The notes: generated from the sequence alone by a model not told the origin. Numbered from the stretch's first letter, positions 8,191-16,484 are shown. The stretch is DNA of 43,901 bases from Microcaldota archaeon (GCA_030040265.1 JASHUB010000069.1:1-43901); one strand, 5' to 3'. Made by a program: numbers and translations.

Positions 8191-8718
8191 ATGCCAAAAA
8201 CCTCAGTGTCTATACGGAAGTGCCGCCGTTCGGACAATGCGGTGCTGGAACTGATGTTCGAGGACTTCGCTGACTTTCTGGCATCTGTTGACGACCTCGA
8301 CAGGCTTGCGAGGCGCAGCGCACTGGCGAAGGCAGGCTATGGCAGGATGTACCTCAAGATGACCCTCAAAGACGTCTCCGAGAATGGAGGGGCATTCTAC
8401 GTGGCCGAGGACGGTCGCAGGCGCATCGTCGGGTTCATCGCCCTCGCGACCAGGAAACTGTCGGAGGTTCAGAGGACCGAGTTGAAGCGGCGCCAGAAGT
8501 TCGGAGAGGTTACCGAACTGTATGTCAGGCCGGAGTACAGGGGCAAGGGGCTCGCCACTTCGCTTATGGACAAGGCAGAGCATTACCTTATGGGGAAAGG
8601 CTGCAATTGCATCACCATCAAAGTCTTTGCTCCGAACGCGATTGCGCGTGGATTCTACGAAAAATTCGGTTACAGGGAGCGCGGAATCGAGCTCATCAAG
8701 GAGTTCAAGCACGGCTAG
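8191..8718 (+). CDS. GNAT-family N-acetyltransferase
   Basis: Transfers an acetyl group from acetyl-CoA to an amine. The 175 residues include the GNAT motif A, ELYVRPEYRGKGLATSLM at about 109-126, whose RGKGLA supplies the pyrophosphate-binding loop. A following APNAIARGFYEKFGY segment is motif B with the usual GFYEKFGF pattern. The N-terminal ~80 residues hold the variable substrate-binding helices. It starts four bases after the transporter gene, so it is probably the last cistron of that operon. The substrate cannot be deduced; a small molecule, antibiotic or protein N-terminus are all possible. Confidence 0.88.
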   Translation: MPKTSVSIRKCRRSDNAVLELMFEDFADFLASVDDLDRLARRSALAKAGYGRMYLKMTLKDVSENGGAFYVAEDGRRRIVGFIALATRKLSEVQRTELKRRQKFGEVTELYVRPEYRGKGLATSLMDKAEHYLMGKGCNCITIKVFAPNAIARGFYEKFGYRERGIELIKEFKHG

Positions 8719-8723
8719 CGCCG

Positions 8724-9806
8724 CTACCTCGTTATCCGGTAGGTCTTTACCTTCTCGTAGAGTTCCCTGGCCTTCTTGTCCTTCTCGAAGTGCTCGCGGA
8801 TTGGCTTTATCTCCGCCTCCAGCGCATCGGCAACGAAGTTCTTCAGGTCCACCGGGTGGACTTTGCCATCCTTGTAGAGCCTTTCGAGGTCCGCGAGGCC
8901 TGATGCCTCTATCGGCCCGCCGAACTTAGCCGGACGGTCGATCGTTATCTGCTCGTCCTTGTCATCCAATATTATCCTGTTGAGGTAGTCGAACATCGGG
9001 TTGCCGTCCACGACCTTCTCGGGACAGTATGCGGAGTTGATCTTTGCCTTTATCTCAGCCGCGGTGTCGTGCACAAGTATGGAGGAGTTGGGGTTGGACT
9101 TGGACATCTTGAACGCCATCCCTTCTGCATCGCTCATGGTCTTCAGGTCCTTCGGCGCGCCCTGCAGGCCGAGCAGGTATCCGTGGTGGACCGCTACTGG
9201 CACCTTCCACTTGTACTTCTGCGCCACCTCCCTGGCGAGTATATTGGCCTTCCTCTGGTCCATGCCCAACTGGCATATGTCTATGTCCATCTGGAATATG
9301 TCGGTGACCTGCATGCACGGGTAGAAGAGCGATGCGGTGTCCTGCGCCTCGCCTTCCTTCCTTCCCATTATGGTGACGGCGCGCTTTACTCGGTCAAGTG
9401 TCAGAACTTTGCCGACCCGGATGAACATGTCCCAGTAATCGAGGCTGCTCATGAGGTCCTTGCACCATACGACGTTCACCTTCGACGTGTCGATGCCTGC
9501 GCCCTTCCACACTTCAACGAAGTATCTTCCGACGTCCCGTATCTTCTCCAGGTCGCCGCCCATCTTGTTGTTGATGAGTGCGAAGTAGTCCGCAAGGTAC
9601 AGGTTGAAGCGTATGCCAACGCTGAGCATCGTCTTGAGATTCTTGGCGCGCAGCACTCCGAAGTGTATCGGCGCCAGCCCAGATGGCTCGAAACCGTCGT
9701 AAGCAAGGGGGTGGTCGTTCGTCTGGAACAGCTGCCTCAGCTCGTCCTCCGTGACGATCTCTGCGGCGAAGCTCTTTATCGCTGCGATCTTGGTTTCCAC
9801 GTCCAT
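8724..9806 (-). CDS. tyrS: Tyrosyl-tRNA synthetase
   Basis: Class I synthetase charging tRNA-Tyr. 360 residues from the ATG at 9806. The frame continues upstream to a TTG, but the TATA box at 9841-9850 predicts transcription starting near 9820, so the upstream part is not translated. Motifs: YDGFEPSG-x-x-P-IHFG (about 36-50, HIGH equivalent), an ADYFALINNKMGG segment, the Tyr-recognition stretch FYPCMQVTDIFQMDIDICQLGMDQ, and KMSKS at 233-237 followed by NPNSSI. It is of the archaeal/eukaryotic type without the bacterial S4-like C-terminal domain. Confidence 0.95.
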   Translation of the reverse strand: MDVETKIAAIKSFAAEIVTEDELRQLFQTNDHPLAYDGFEPSGLAPIHFGVLRAKNLKTMLSVGIRFNLYLADYFALINNKMGGDLEKIRDVGRYFVEVWKGAGIDTSKVNVVWCKDLMSSLDYWDMFIRVGKVLTLDRVKRAVTIMGRKEGEAQDTASLFYPCMQVTDIFQMDIDICQLGMDQRKANILAREVAQKYKWKVPVAVHHGYLLGLQGAPKDLKTMSDAEGMAFKMSKSNPNSSILVHDTAAEIKAKINSAYCPEKVVDGNPMFDYLNRIILDDKDEQITIDRPAKFGGPIEASGLADLERLYKDGKVHPVDLKNFVADALEAEIKPIREHFEKDKKARELYEKVKTYRITR

Positions 9807-9840
9807 ACTTTGCACCCTGCAAGAACCTATGCAAGTCAAT

Positions 9841-9850
9841 GTTTTTATAG
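9841..9850 (-). promoter_or_regulatory. TATA box for tyrS
   Basis: On the minus strand CTATAAAAAC, about 40 bases before the tyrS ATG. The same decamer occurs before the prefoldin gene at 18485-18494, which suggests a strong shared promoter sequence in this genome. Confidence 0.6.
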
Positions 9851-9919
9851 CGTGTGTACGGGCCAAAAACCGAAGAGTTCGTCAGGATTTATATATCTGC
9901 AAAAGCAACCTGTTATCGG

Positions 9920-9960
9920 CGTTTAGAGCATATTCTTATAATCTTCCCACTCTCTAAACG
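9920..9960 (+). ncRNA. Possible structured small RNA or leader hairpin
   Basis: Nine-base perfect stem with a 23-base A/T-rich loop, placed about 25 bases after the TATA box at 9888-9897, so the stem would form at the very 5' end of the transcript. Strand is inferred from the TATA box. There is no family match; this is a candidate only. Confidence 0.25.
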
Positions 9961-10036
9961 TCTCCTACTCAACTCGGCATTCCACAACCCGGCAGGCATT
10001 GGAAACAGCTTAAAAGCTTGGCGTCGGGTCTATTAA

Positions 10037-10064
10037 CGGGATACTGGTTATTAAGGCTATCCCG
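10037..10064 (+). promoter_or_regulatory. Inverted repeat in the lonB upstream region
   Basis: CGGGATA at 10037-10043 and TATCCCG at 10058-10064, a perfect 7-base stem with a 14-base spacer, ending 23 bases before the lonB ATG. If transcription starts near 10040 (25-30 bases after the TATA candidate at 10007-10019) the hairpin would be the 5' end of the leader. Alternatively it is a palindromic operator for a heat-shock or proteolysis regulator. Confidence 0.35.
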
Positions 10065-10087
10065 GCAATATATAGTGTGATACTCTT

Positions 10088-12139
10088 ATGCAGAAGTTTA
10101 AGTCGACAAACGACATACAGATCCCTGACAGGATCATAGACCAGGTAATAGGGCAGGAGAACGCCGCCAACATAATAAAGAAGGCTGCAAAGCAGCACAG
10201 GAACATTCTACTTATAGGAGAGCCTGGGACCGGAAAGACCATGCTCGCGCAGGCCATGGCGCAGCTGCTGCCTGCTACGGATCTTGAGGACGTCCTTGTC
10301 TACAGGAACGTGAACGACGAGAACAAGCCGATAGTGAAGACCGTCAAGACGTATCCGAAGCCTCCGGAGGCGGGCAAGCCGGCCGGTGACGGGCAGGGAA
10401 GGCAGATAATCCAGAAGGAGAAGCTCAGGTCGAAGATAGACAGCGGCTCAGGAAGGAACAACATCACCCCGATAGTGATCATCCTAGTAATAATCATACT
10501 CATAGTCTCATTCTCCGGAATATTCGGAGGGAACCAGCTCATCCTGCTCGCGGCGCTCATACTGGGAGTGCTGATATTCGGCTCGATGGCGCTCTTCGTC
10601 ACCGGCTTCAGGAGAGCCGGCGTCATTCCGGGGATGTTCGACACAAGCGAACCTAAGCTCATCGTTGACAACACGGGAAGAGACAGCGCACCGTTCGTGG
10701 ACGGCACCGGTTCGAGGGCCGGGGCGCTCTTCGGAGACGTTAAGCACGACCCGCTGCAGTCTGGCGGCCTCGGGACTCCGCCGCACCTCAGAGTGGAGAG
10801 CGGAGCGGTGCACAGGGCAAACCACGGCGTGCTGTACGTCGATGAGGTCGCGTCGCTCGAGCCTAGGTCGCAGCAGGAGCTTCTGACCGCACTGCAGGAG
10901 AAGAAATATTCGATAACCGGCCAGAGCGAACTTAGCTCTGGTGCAATCGTAAGGACCGAGCCGGTGCCTTGCGACTTCATACTCGTTGCCGCGGGGAACG
11001 TGCAGGACCTGCAGAAGATGCACCCTGCGCTCCGTTCAAGGATACGCGGATACGGATATGAAGTCTACATGGACTCCTCGATGCCTGACACGCAATCCAA
11101 TGTTGACAAACTACTCCGGTTCATAGCGCAGGAGGTGAGGAAGGACGGCAGGATACCTCCATTCGACTACGATGCCGCAATGGAGATCGTGGAGGAGTCG
11201 AGAAGGAGGAGCGGCAGGAAGAACAGGTTGTCGCTGATACTCAGGGACTTGGGAGGCCTGGTCAGGGCCGCGGGAGACGTCGCGAAGGAACGCGGGCACT
11301 CGCTTGTTACTCGGGACGACGTCAAGGCGGCGATGGCATTCGCGAAGCCGATAGAGGCGCAGTTCGTAGACCAGTCGCTCGAATACAAGAAGGACTACAA
11401 GGTCTTCGCAACAAGAGGGTTCGCGATAGGGAAGGTCAACGGGCTCGCGGTCATCGGCACGTCGCACCTGTCAACAGGAGTCATCATACCGATAGTAGCG
11501 GAAGTCACGCCGGCGAGCTCCCGAGCTGAAGGCAAGCTCATAGCAACGGGCAAGCTCGGCAAGATCGCGCAGGAGGCCGTGAAGAACATCAGCGCAGTCA
11601 TCAAGAGGCACATGAACAGGGACGTAGCAAGCTACGACGTTCACGTGCAGTTCCTCCAGACATACGAAGGCGTGGAGGGCGACAGCGCATCAATCTCAGT
11701 AGCGGTCAGCGTCATATCCGCGATGGAGGGCATACCGATAGACCAGGAAGTGGCCATGACAGGTTCGCTCTCGGTGAGGGGAGATGTGCTGCCTGTGGGC
11801 GGCGTGACCAACAAGGTCAAGGCTGCGATAGAGAGCGGTATGAAGATAGTCATAATACCAAAGGCGAACGAGAAGGACGTCTACATAGACAAGACCGAGC
11901 TGAAGAAGATACGGATCGTGCCGGTCAGGAACATCGCCGAAGTCCTAGAGGTGGCGCTCAAGAAGAGCCCGAGGAGAGACGCAATAATTAAGGAACTTAA
12001 GCAATACATAACAAAGGACAGCCAGGAGAAACCGCCGCTGGTGATAGCGCCGAAGGAAGGCAGGGAAGACGGCCAGGAAGAAAAGGTGATCAGATCGCAA
12101 AGAAGGAGAACGACGCAAAGAAGAAGATCGAAGGGCTAG
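10088..12139 (+). CDS. lonB: Membrane-anchored archaeal Lon protease
   Basis: ATP-dependent protease that degrades unfolded and regulatory proteins at the membrane. 683 residues. The AAA+ domain carries Walker A GEPGTGKT (44-51) and Walker B VLYVDE, split by the LonB-specific insertion with two membrane helices (about 127-145 and 149-172). The proteolytic domain has the Ser-Lys dyad: Ser533 in GDSAS and Lys576 in GGVTNKVKAA. The ATG is preceded by GTGATACTCTT. The last ~17 residues (VIRSQRRRTTQRRRSKG) are an odd Arg-rich tail lying where the reading frame of the next gene seems to begin, so the natural end may be earlier if a base was gained or lost. Confidence 0.95.
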   Translation: MQKFKSTNDIQIPDRIIDQVIGQENAANIIKKAAKQHRNILLIGEPGTGKTMLAQAMAQLLPATDLEDVLVYRNVNDENKPIVKTVKTYPKPPEAGKPAGDGQGRQIIQKEKLRSKIDSGSGRNNITPIVIILVIIILIVSFSGIFGGNQLILLAALILGVLIFGSMALFVTGFRRAGVIPGMFDTSEPKLIVDNTGRDSAPFVDGTGSRAGALFGDVKHDPLQSGGLGTPPHLRVESGAVHRANHGVLYVDEVASLEPRSQQELLTALQEKKYSITGQSELSSGAIVRTEPVPCDFILVAAGNVQDLQKMHPALRSRIRGYGYEVYMDSSMPDTQSNVDKLLRFIAQEVRKDGRIPPFDYDAAMEIVEESRRRSGRKNRLSLILRDLGGLVRAAGDVAKERGHSLVTRDDVKAAMAFAKPIEAQFVDQSLEYKKDYKVFATRGFAIGKVNGLAVIGTSHLSTGVIIPIVAEVTPASSRAEGKLIATGKLGKIAQEAVKNISAVIKRHMNRDVASYDVHVQFLQTYEGVEGDSASISVAVSVISAMEGIPIDQEVAMTGSLSVRGDVLPVGGVTNKVKAAIESGMKIVIIPKANEKDVYIDKTELKKIRIVPVRNIAEVLEVALKKSPRRDAIIKELKQYITKDSQEKPPLVIAPKEGREDGQEEKVIRSQRRRTTQRRRSKG

Positions 12140-12150
12140 GCTCGACGATA

Positions 12151-13197
12151 GTGACCGAGATAAAGTCGGGCAAGAACCCGAAGTTCGTCACCATAGCCAG
12201 GACAAGGTCCAACATAACGTTCAACAAGAAGGAGGGCTACCTCGACCTGGGCCGCGCGACGGAGGAGAGGACCTTCATCAACGTCTCGCAGTCCAAGAAG
12301 TTCATGCAGACCGTGGCGATAGCGGCGAAGTGCCACAAGTTCCTGTCCGAGAACCTGCACACCACGATAAGAGGGTTATACTACCAGCTCAAGTTCTCAC
12401 TCGGCGAGGACGTGGATGAGAGCATCTTCGGGGAGCAGACCGAATCGAACCCCCTAATCGAAGACCTGGAGGTGTCGCTGGGCGTTAAGAGAGAGGATCT
12501 GAACCTCAACGCGAATAGGAAGGGAGTGCTCGCAGGCAACATGAAGGTCGTGGACAGGTTCGGGAACGAGCGCGTTGAGATAGACTGCACCAAGCAGGGC
12601 AGGAGCGGCTGGAACATACCGAGCGACGTGGACAACGACATGGAGTTCATTAACGTCAAGGCGAAGTACGTGCTTGTAGTTGAGAAGGACGCGCTGTGGC
12701 AGAGGCTCAACGAGGACGGATTCTGGAAGAAGGAGAACTGCATACTCATAAGCCCGCAGGGACAGGCGTCCAGAGGTACGCGAAGGATAATCAGGAAGCT
12801 TGCCGACACGGGCCTGCCGATATACGTGTTCACCGACTCAGATGCGTGGGGATGGTACATCTACTGGACGATAAAGACAGGCAGCATAAACCTTGCGTAC
12901 ATAGGCAGCGACGTCGCGACGCCGGAGGCGAGGTTCATAGGCGTCACCATGTCTGACCTGGACCGGTATGAGTTCCTGAACAAGCTGACGATAAACGCGA
13001 GCGACGTTGACCTGAAGAGGGCGCAGGAGATGCTAGAGTACCCGTGGATAAAGCAGCACAAGGAGTGGGTCACGGAGCTGGAGCGGATGATCAAGAGCAA
13101 GAAGAAGCTTGAGCAGGACGCGCTGCAGGGGCCGAGGCTCACTTTCGTTGACGATTACATCAAAGAGAAGATCGAGAAGAAGGCGTACCTGCCTTAG
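12151..13197 (+). CDS. top6A: DNA topoisomerase VI subunit A (start unresolved)
   Basis: DNA-cleaving subunit of the type IIB topoisomerase, homologous to Spo11. Counting from the GTG at 12151 it has 348 residues. The catalytic tyrosine is in TIRGLYYQL (Tyr77/78). The Toprim acidic residues are in VVEKDAL and the FTDSDAWGWY block. In the family this tyrosine sits near residue 100-106, so about 20-28 N-terminal residues are missing. The same frame is open upstream to 12001 and reads KKKIEGLGSTIVTEI just before the GTG, which looks like the family's first helix. A strong Shine-Dalgarno, AGGTGATC, is at 12084-12091 inside lonB, but no ATG, GTG or TTG follows it in frame. A rare start codon (ATC 12094) or a one-base indel is likely. 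Subunit B is not adjacent. Confidence 0.9.
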   Translation: MTEIKSGKNPKFVTIARTRSNITFNKKEGYLDLGRATEERTFINVSQSKKFMQTVAIAAKCHKFLSENLHTTIRGLYYQLKFSLGEDVDESIFGEQTESNPLIEDLEVSLGVKREDLNLNANRKGVLAGNMKVVDRFGNERVEIDCTKQGRSGWNIPSDVDNDMEFINVKAKYVLVVEKDALWQRLNEDGFWKKENCILISPQGQASRGTRRIIRKLADTGLPIYVFTDSDAWGWYIYWTIKTGSINLAYIGSDVATPEARFIGVTMSDLDRYEFLNKLTINASDVDLKRAQEMLEYPWIKQHKEWVTELERMIKSKKKLEQDALQGPRLTFVDDYIKEKIEKKAYLP

Positions 13198-13234
13198 TGC
13201 ACCATGCATGACGGCTACGCACAGCTGTGATTGG

Positions 13235-13873
13235 ATGGATAAGAAAGAGCTCGTTAAGCAGATAATGAATGGCAAGAGCAAGTGGCACAATCTGGGCGGG
13301 GTGGATCTCAGGCGGGTGCGGCTGCCAAACTCCAATCTCAAGGGTTCTAACTTGGGTGGCGCGAACCTATCCGAAGCAAACCTCAAGTCTGCATACCTGC
13401 GTGCAGCTAACTTCGGTGGAGCAGACCTGGGTTATGCGAACCTGTCAAAGGCTGACATGCAGTGCGCATGTTTCGGTGGTGCAAACATGGGCTACACCAA
13501 TTTTTCCAGTGCAGACCTGCGCGGCGCTAACATGAGCGGTGCGTACTTAGGATATGCAAATCTCTCGAACGCGAACCTTCAGGACGCCTACATGTGGGGT
13601 GCATACCTCAAGGGCGCAAACCTCAGGAGAGCTAACCTCCGCAACGCATACTTCAAAGGAGCTAACTTCAAGAGTGCAGACCTGCGCGGCGCTGTTGTGG
13701 GCAACACAGACTTCCGCGGGGCAAGCTTCGAAAACGCCCTGATAAGCAGGGCGCAAGCAGCAACTCTGCTCATCACATTAAGCCTAACAAAGACTGACAA
13801 TGTGAAGACACTAGTCCGCACTGGTCAGGCATTCAAATTGCTCAAGCATGAGCTCGGTGCCAGGGTGGTGTAG
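13235..13873 (+). CDS. Pentapeptide-repeat protein
   Basis: 212 residues from the ATG at 13235, preceded by GTGAT. After a 20-residue charged leader (MDKKELVKQIMNGKSKWHN) come about 30 tandem A(N/D)LxX pentapeptides, forming a right-handed quadrilateral beta-helix. A ~45-residue tail has no repeats. Members such as Qnr, MfpA and AlbG mimic DNA and bind type II topoisomerases. The gene lies 37 bases after top6A on the same strand, so binding to topoisomerase VI is a reasonable but untested idea. Pentapeptide proteins have many other or unknown roles. Confidence 0.9.
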   Translation: MDKKELVKQIMNGKSKWHNLGGVDLRRVRLPNSNLKGSNLGGANLSEANLKSAYLRAANFGGADLGYANLSKADMQCACFGGANMGYTNFSSADLRGANMSGAYLGYANLSNANLQDAYMWGAYLKGANLRRANLRNAYFKGANFKSADLRGAVVGNTDFRGASFENALISRAQAATLLITLSLTKTDNVKTLVRTGQAFKLLKHELGARVV

Positions 13874-13907
13874 CAAGCAGTGTCGACCTTAAGGGGGCGT
13901 GCCTTCC

Positions 13908-14360
13908 TTAATGGAATCTGTCAAAAGCTTTGAACGTCTTAAGCCTTTTCTTGCTACCATCGTATTTTGCGCCTAAGAATGCATTTAGGATTTGCCCTAC
14001 TTCCCCTTTTTCGGAATTCCAACCAACAAGGCAGAGCACATTGCAGTTGTCATAAACCCTGGACCATTCTGCAATCTTCGGCGAAGTGGCAAGACAGGCA
14101 CGTATGCCTGCAAATCGGTTTGCGCCCATGTCCATACCGATGCCAGTGCCGCAAGAGAGAATCCCTAGGTTTCCTTTTCTCTGCAGTACTTTCTTTGTGA
14201 CAGATGGGATTAGGTCCTCTAATCTCATGTCATCGCCTGATGCTTTAACGCCAAGATTCTCGTACTTCACGCCGTGCGATTTTAGGAAACGTTCTACGAA
14301 CCCGATTGCTTTGTAACCATGGTGGTCTGCGGCTATGTAAACCATGCCTACTTTTACCAT
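13908..14360 (-). CDS. rpiB: Ribose-5-phosphate isomerase B / LacAB family
   Basis: Interconverts ribose-5-phosphate and ribulose-5-phosphate, or a related sugar phosphate. 150 residues. It has the RpiB phosphate-binding start IAADHHGYK, the catalytic Cys70 in SCGTGIG, and RAC plus NVLCLVG segments as in the family. The ATG at 14360 overlaps the stop of the upstream ATPase gene by seven bases; an internal ATG at 14345 is an alternative. Archaea normally use RpiA. A sampled line of this gene is about 40% GC, against 50-70% in sampled lines of host genes, which suggests acquisition from bacteria. Confidence 0.88.
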   Translation of the reverse strand: MVKVGMVYIAADHHGYKAIGFVERFLKSHGVKYENLGVKASGDDMRLEDLIPSVTKKVLQRKGNLGILSCGTGIGMDMGANRFAGIRACLATSPKIAEWSRVYDNCNVLCLVGWNSEKGEVGQILNAFLGAKYDGSKKRLKTFKAFDRFH

Positions 14361-15676
14361 GGCAGGGTCCCCAGTTCCGCGAGTCCTATCTTCTGGAGCG
14401 CCTTCGCCGGTTCCTCGTAGTAGTCCCTGCAGAACTCGTTTATCCCCTTCAGGTCCCTGACGCCCAGCTTGTTCAGCCGTTCCAGTATCCTGCCCCTCCT
14501 CTGCTCCTCTATCACTATCTCGCTAGGCGGGTATCCGGTCAGCCTGGCAAGTGTGTCCCTGTAGGTGACGCTAGGCAGAATCTGCGATCCCTTGTGGGTC
14601 TTGTAATCGTATGTGTAAAGGTCCGAAAGGAGCACCTGCGTCTCTATGCCGGATATCTCTGTGACCTGCGTTATCTTTCTCGCCGGCTTTCCGTTCTCGT
14701 ACACCTGCGAGACCACGATTATCGAGTCTATGAGCGGAATTATGTCCATCTCCACATCCATAGGAGTGTGCTGCAATCTCGTTATCACATCCCTCGAATT
14801 GCTGGCGTGTATCGTGCCCATGGATATCTTCCCGATGTTCATTGCGGTCATCATGTCCTTCGCTTCGGGTCCTCGAACCTCTCCGATTATTATCATATCA
14901 GGGCGCATCCTCAATGAGTTCTTGACCAGATCTTCGAGCGTCAGATCTGAGCTTGTCTCGAGCCTGACTGTGTTCTCCTGCGTGACGGTGTTGAGCTCGT
15001 AGGTCTCCTCTATGACGACTATCCTTTGCTCAGGCCTGAAGAAGCTGAACATTGCGTTGAGCAGCGTGGTCTTTCCGCTGGCAGGCATTCCGCCTATCAG
15101 CAGGTTCGCAGGTCTTACCTTCAGACCCTCGGTGTAGAGCCAGAGCCTTCCTGCCAGGTTGTAGCTCATCTCCCCGAGGTTTATCAGGTCTATGATGCTG
15201 AGCGCCCTGGGCTTGAAGTTCCTTATCGTTATGTCGGGCCCCATCGGCGAAGCGACCACGTTTGCCCTCGAGCCGTTCGGCAGGTGGATGTCAGATATCT
15301 TCCTGTTCTCCGCGAGGCTGGTCTCGTACATCTTGAGCTTTCTGACCAGCATGTCCAGGTCCGATCTCTTATCCACCCTTTCCGGCACCTTGATCTGGCC
15401 GCCGTTCGTGGCATAGACGAAGACGTTGGTCGTGTTGTTGACCATTATGTCCTCTACGTTCTCGGCGTACAGGTACTTGTCGAGCACCCCGAACGTCTTG
15501 CTGTCCTTTATCAGCCTAGCTATCTCCTCGCTGGATGTGTTGGCATTGACGCCCTTGGCTATAGCCTCTATGTATAGCTCGAGCTCGTTGGCCTCGGAGA
15601 ATGTTGAGAGTTTGCCTTCCAGTTTGTCGAAGACCTCCCTCTCGAAAAGGTAGAACTCCTCCTCATCCATGGTCAT
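14354..15676 (-). CDS. Type II/IV secretion ATPase (GspE/TadA-VirB11 family)
   Basis: Hexameric motor ATPase for assembling pili or archaellum-like filaments at the inner face of the membrane. 440 residues. An N-terminal domain (1-160) leads to Walker A GGMPASGKTT (195-204), an Asp/Glu box VIEETYELN, Walker B IIIGEVRG (263-270) and the His box GTIHASN (287-293). The C-terminal ~100 residues carry the family's extension. The usual partner, a TadC/FlaJ membrane platform, is not next to it. A pilin-like protein is encoded at 31375. ATG 15676 lies about 30 bases after a TATA box; ATG 15670 is an alternative. Confidence 0.9.
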   Translation of the reverse strand: MTMDEEEFYLFEREVFDKLEGKLSTFSEANELELYIEAIAKGVNANTSSEEIARLIKDSKTFGVLDKYLYAENVEDIMVNNTTNVFVYATNGGQIKVPERVDKRSDLDMLVRKLKMYETSLAENRKISDIHLPNGSRANVVASPMGPDITIRNFKPRALSIIDLINLGEMSYNLAGRLWLYTEGLKVRPANLLIGGMPASGKTTLLNAMFSFFRPEQRIVVIEETYELNTVTQENTVRLETSSDLTLEDLVKNSLRMRPDMIIIGEVRGPEAKDMMTAMNIGKISMGTIHASNSRDVITRLQHTPMDVEMDIIPLIDSIIVVSQVYENGKPARKITQVTEISGIETQVLLSDLYTYDYKTHKGSQILPSVTYRDTLARLTGYPPSEIVIEEQRRGRILERLNKLGVRDLKGINEFCRDYYEEPAKALQKIGLAELGTLPW

Positions 15677-15700
15677 GCCCTTAGACTATAACGATGTAAG

Positions 15701-15710
15701 ATTTAAATAT
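15701..15710. promoter_or_regulatory. Palindromic TATA element, divergent promoter
   Basis: ATTTAAATAT, with palindromic ATTTAAAT, lies about 30 bases from the ATPase ATG (minus) and about 39 from the ATG at 15744 (plus). It could drive both genes. Confidence 0.55.
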
Positions 15711-15743
15711 GCAGTATACAAAAGAGTCTACATTGGTGACGTC

Positions 15744-16415
15744 ATGGGACCAGCATTACAAATCAGGGGAGAGCGGAGGGCTTTGACCCCGAAGTACGAC
15801 CTCTCCGAGCTCCTTTCGTTGAGCGCAGAGAAGCCCCGGCAGCTAGTGGCGCAATTGAGGGAGAACCTGCGCGGCTTTGAGAACTGGCGGCTGACGGCGC
15901 TGCTTGAGTCCGTTAGGCAGAAGATAGGCGAACGAAGAATTGGTGTCATGCACGACAACGAACTCGGATCGCAGATGAGCGAAGAGGACAGAGCGCTGTT
16001 GCTGATCGGTGCGGTTGCTGCAGAATGCATCTCGGCTGCGAACCTCCGCGCGAAGATCTATGACAAGGCAAAAGAATTTACGTTCCTTGCGACGGATTAC
16101 TTCGCCAGGGCTGGCATGGGTGCATTCTCGAGGGCTGCGCCTTTCGCCCACACGATGCGAGTCGTGGAGCATGGTATCTCGCTCATAGAGCTCGGGAACG
16201 AGCTTGAAGGTAAAGGCGTTCTTGCCGGGGCTGTGCTGGCAGGATATGATATGAAGCTGAGCAAGAACCAGTTGACCGCGCTTGTGGGCATAGTCGAACG
16301 GCCTATTGGAGGAAGGTCGCAGATAAACGTGTTCATGCATGCGCAGCGGCCTTTCGACAGGCCTATGGTCTACACCGGCCCTGACAGGGACTTTGCACCG
16401 CTTTCAAGGCCTTGA
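15744..16415 (+). CDS. Unknown helical protein
   Basis: 223 residues from the ATG at 15744, which follows GGTGAC at 15735-15740. The frame is open further upstream to 15669, but that overlaps the divergent promoter and the neighbouring gene. The protein is mostly amphipathic helices and soluble. A central Gly/Ala-rich stretch (ARAGMGAFSRAAPFAH) is followed by a hydrophobic helix pair (about 160-190) that is probably buried rather than membrane-spanning. The C-terminus ends in PDRDFAPLSRP. No catalytic motif or family recognised. Confidence 0.65.
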   Translation: MGPALQIRGERRALTPKYDLSELLSLSAEKPRQLVAQLRENLRGFENWRLTALLESVRQKIGERRIGVMHDNELGSQMSEEDRALLLIGAVAAECISAANLRAKIYDKAKEFTFLATDYFARAGMGAFSRAAPFAHTMRVVEHGISLIELGNELEGKGVLAGAVLAGYDMKLSKNQLTALVGIVERPIGGRSQINVFMHAQRPFDRPMVYTGPDRDFAPLSRP

Positions 16416-16484
16416 TTGGGCGTTTAAACAGAACCCGGATAATGCTTAAATACCAGGAGAAACACTGATTATGCAGTGATCTAG

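Larger units (their letters stand above)
9807..10087. other. Longest non-coding stretch: orphan TATA box and two inverted repeats
   Basis: 281 bases between divergent tyrS and lonB. On the plus strand TTTATATATC (9888-9897) is a good TATA box but lies about 190 bases before lonB. A perfect 9-base inverted repeat (CGTTTAGAG at 9920-9928, CTCTAAACG at 9952-9960, 23-base loop) starts where transcription from it would begin. A second TATA candidate, AGCTTAAAAGCTT (10007-10019), and a second inverted repeat (10037-10064) follow. I found no tRNA-like fold. A small RNA or a long structured leader for lonB are both possible. Confidence 0.45.

Noticed and set aside
9807..9866. 20-residue N-terminal extension of tyrosyl-tRNA synthetase from a TTG
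   Set aside because: It covers the TATA box and the predicted transcript start; the ATG at 9806 gives a normal length.
9900..10036. Possible tRNA gene with intron in the tyrS-lonB gap
   Set aside because: No TPsiC-type GTTCGA box, no acceptor stem pairing and no CCA-compatible ends on either strand.
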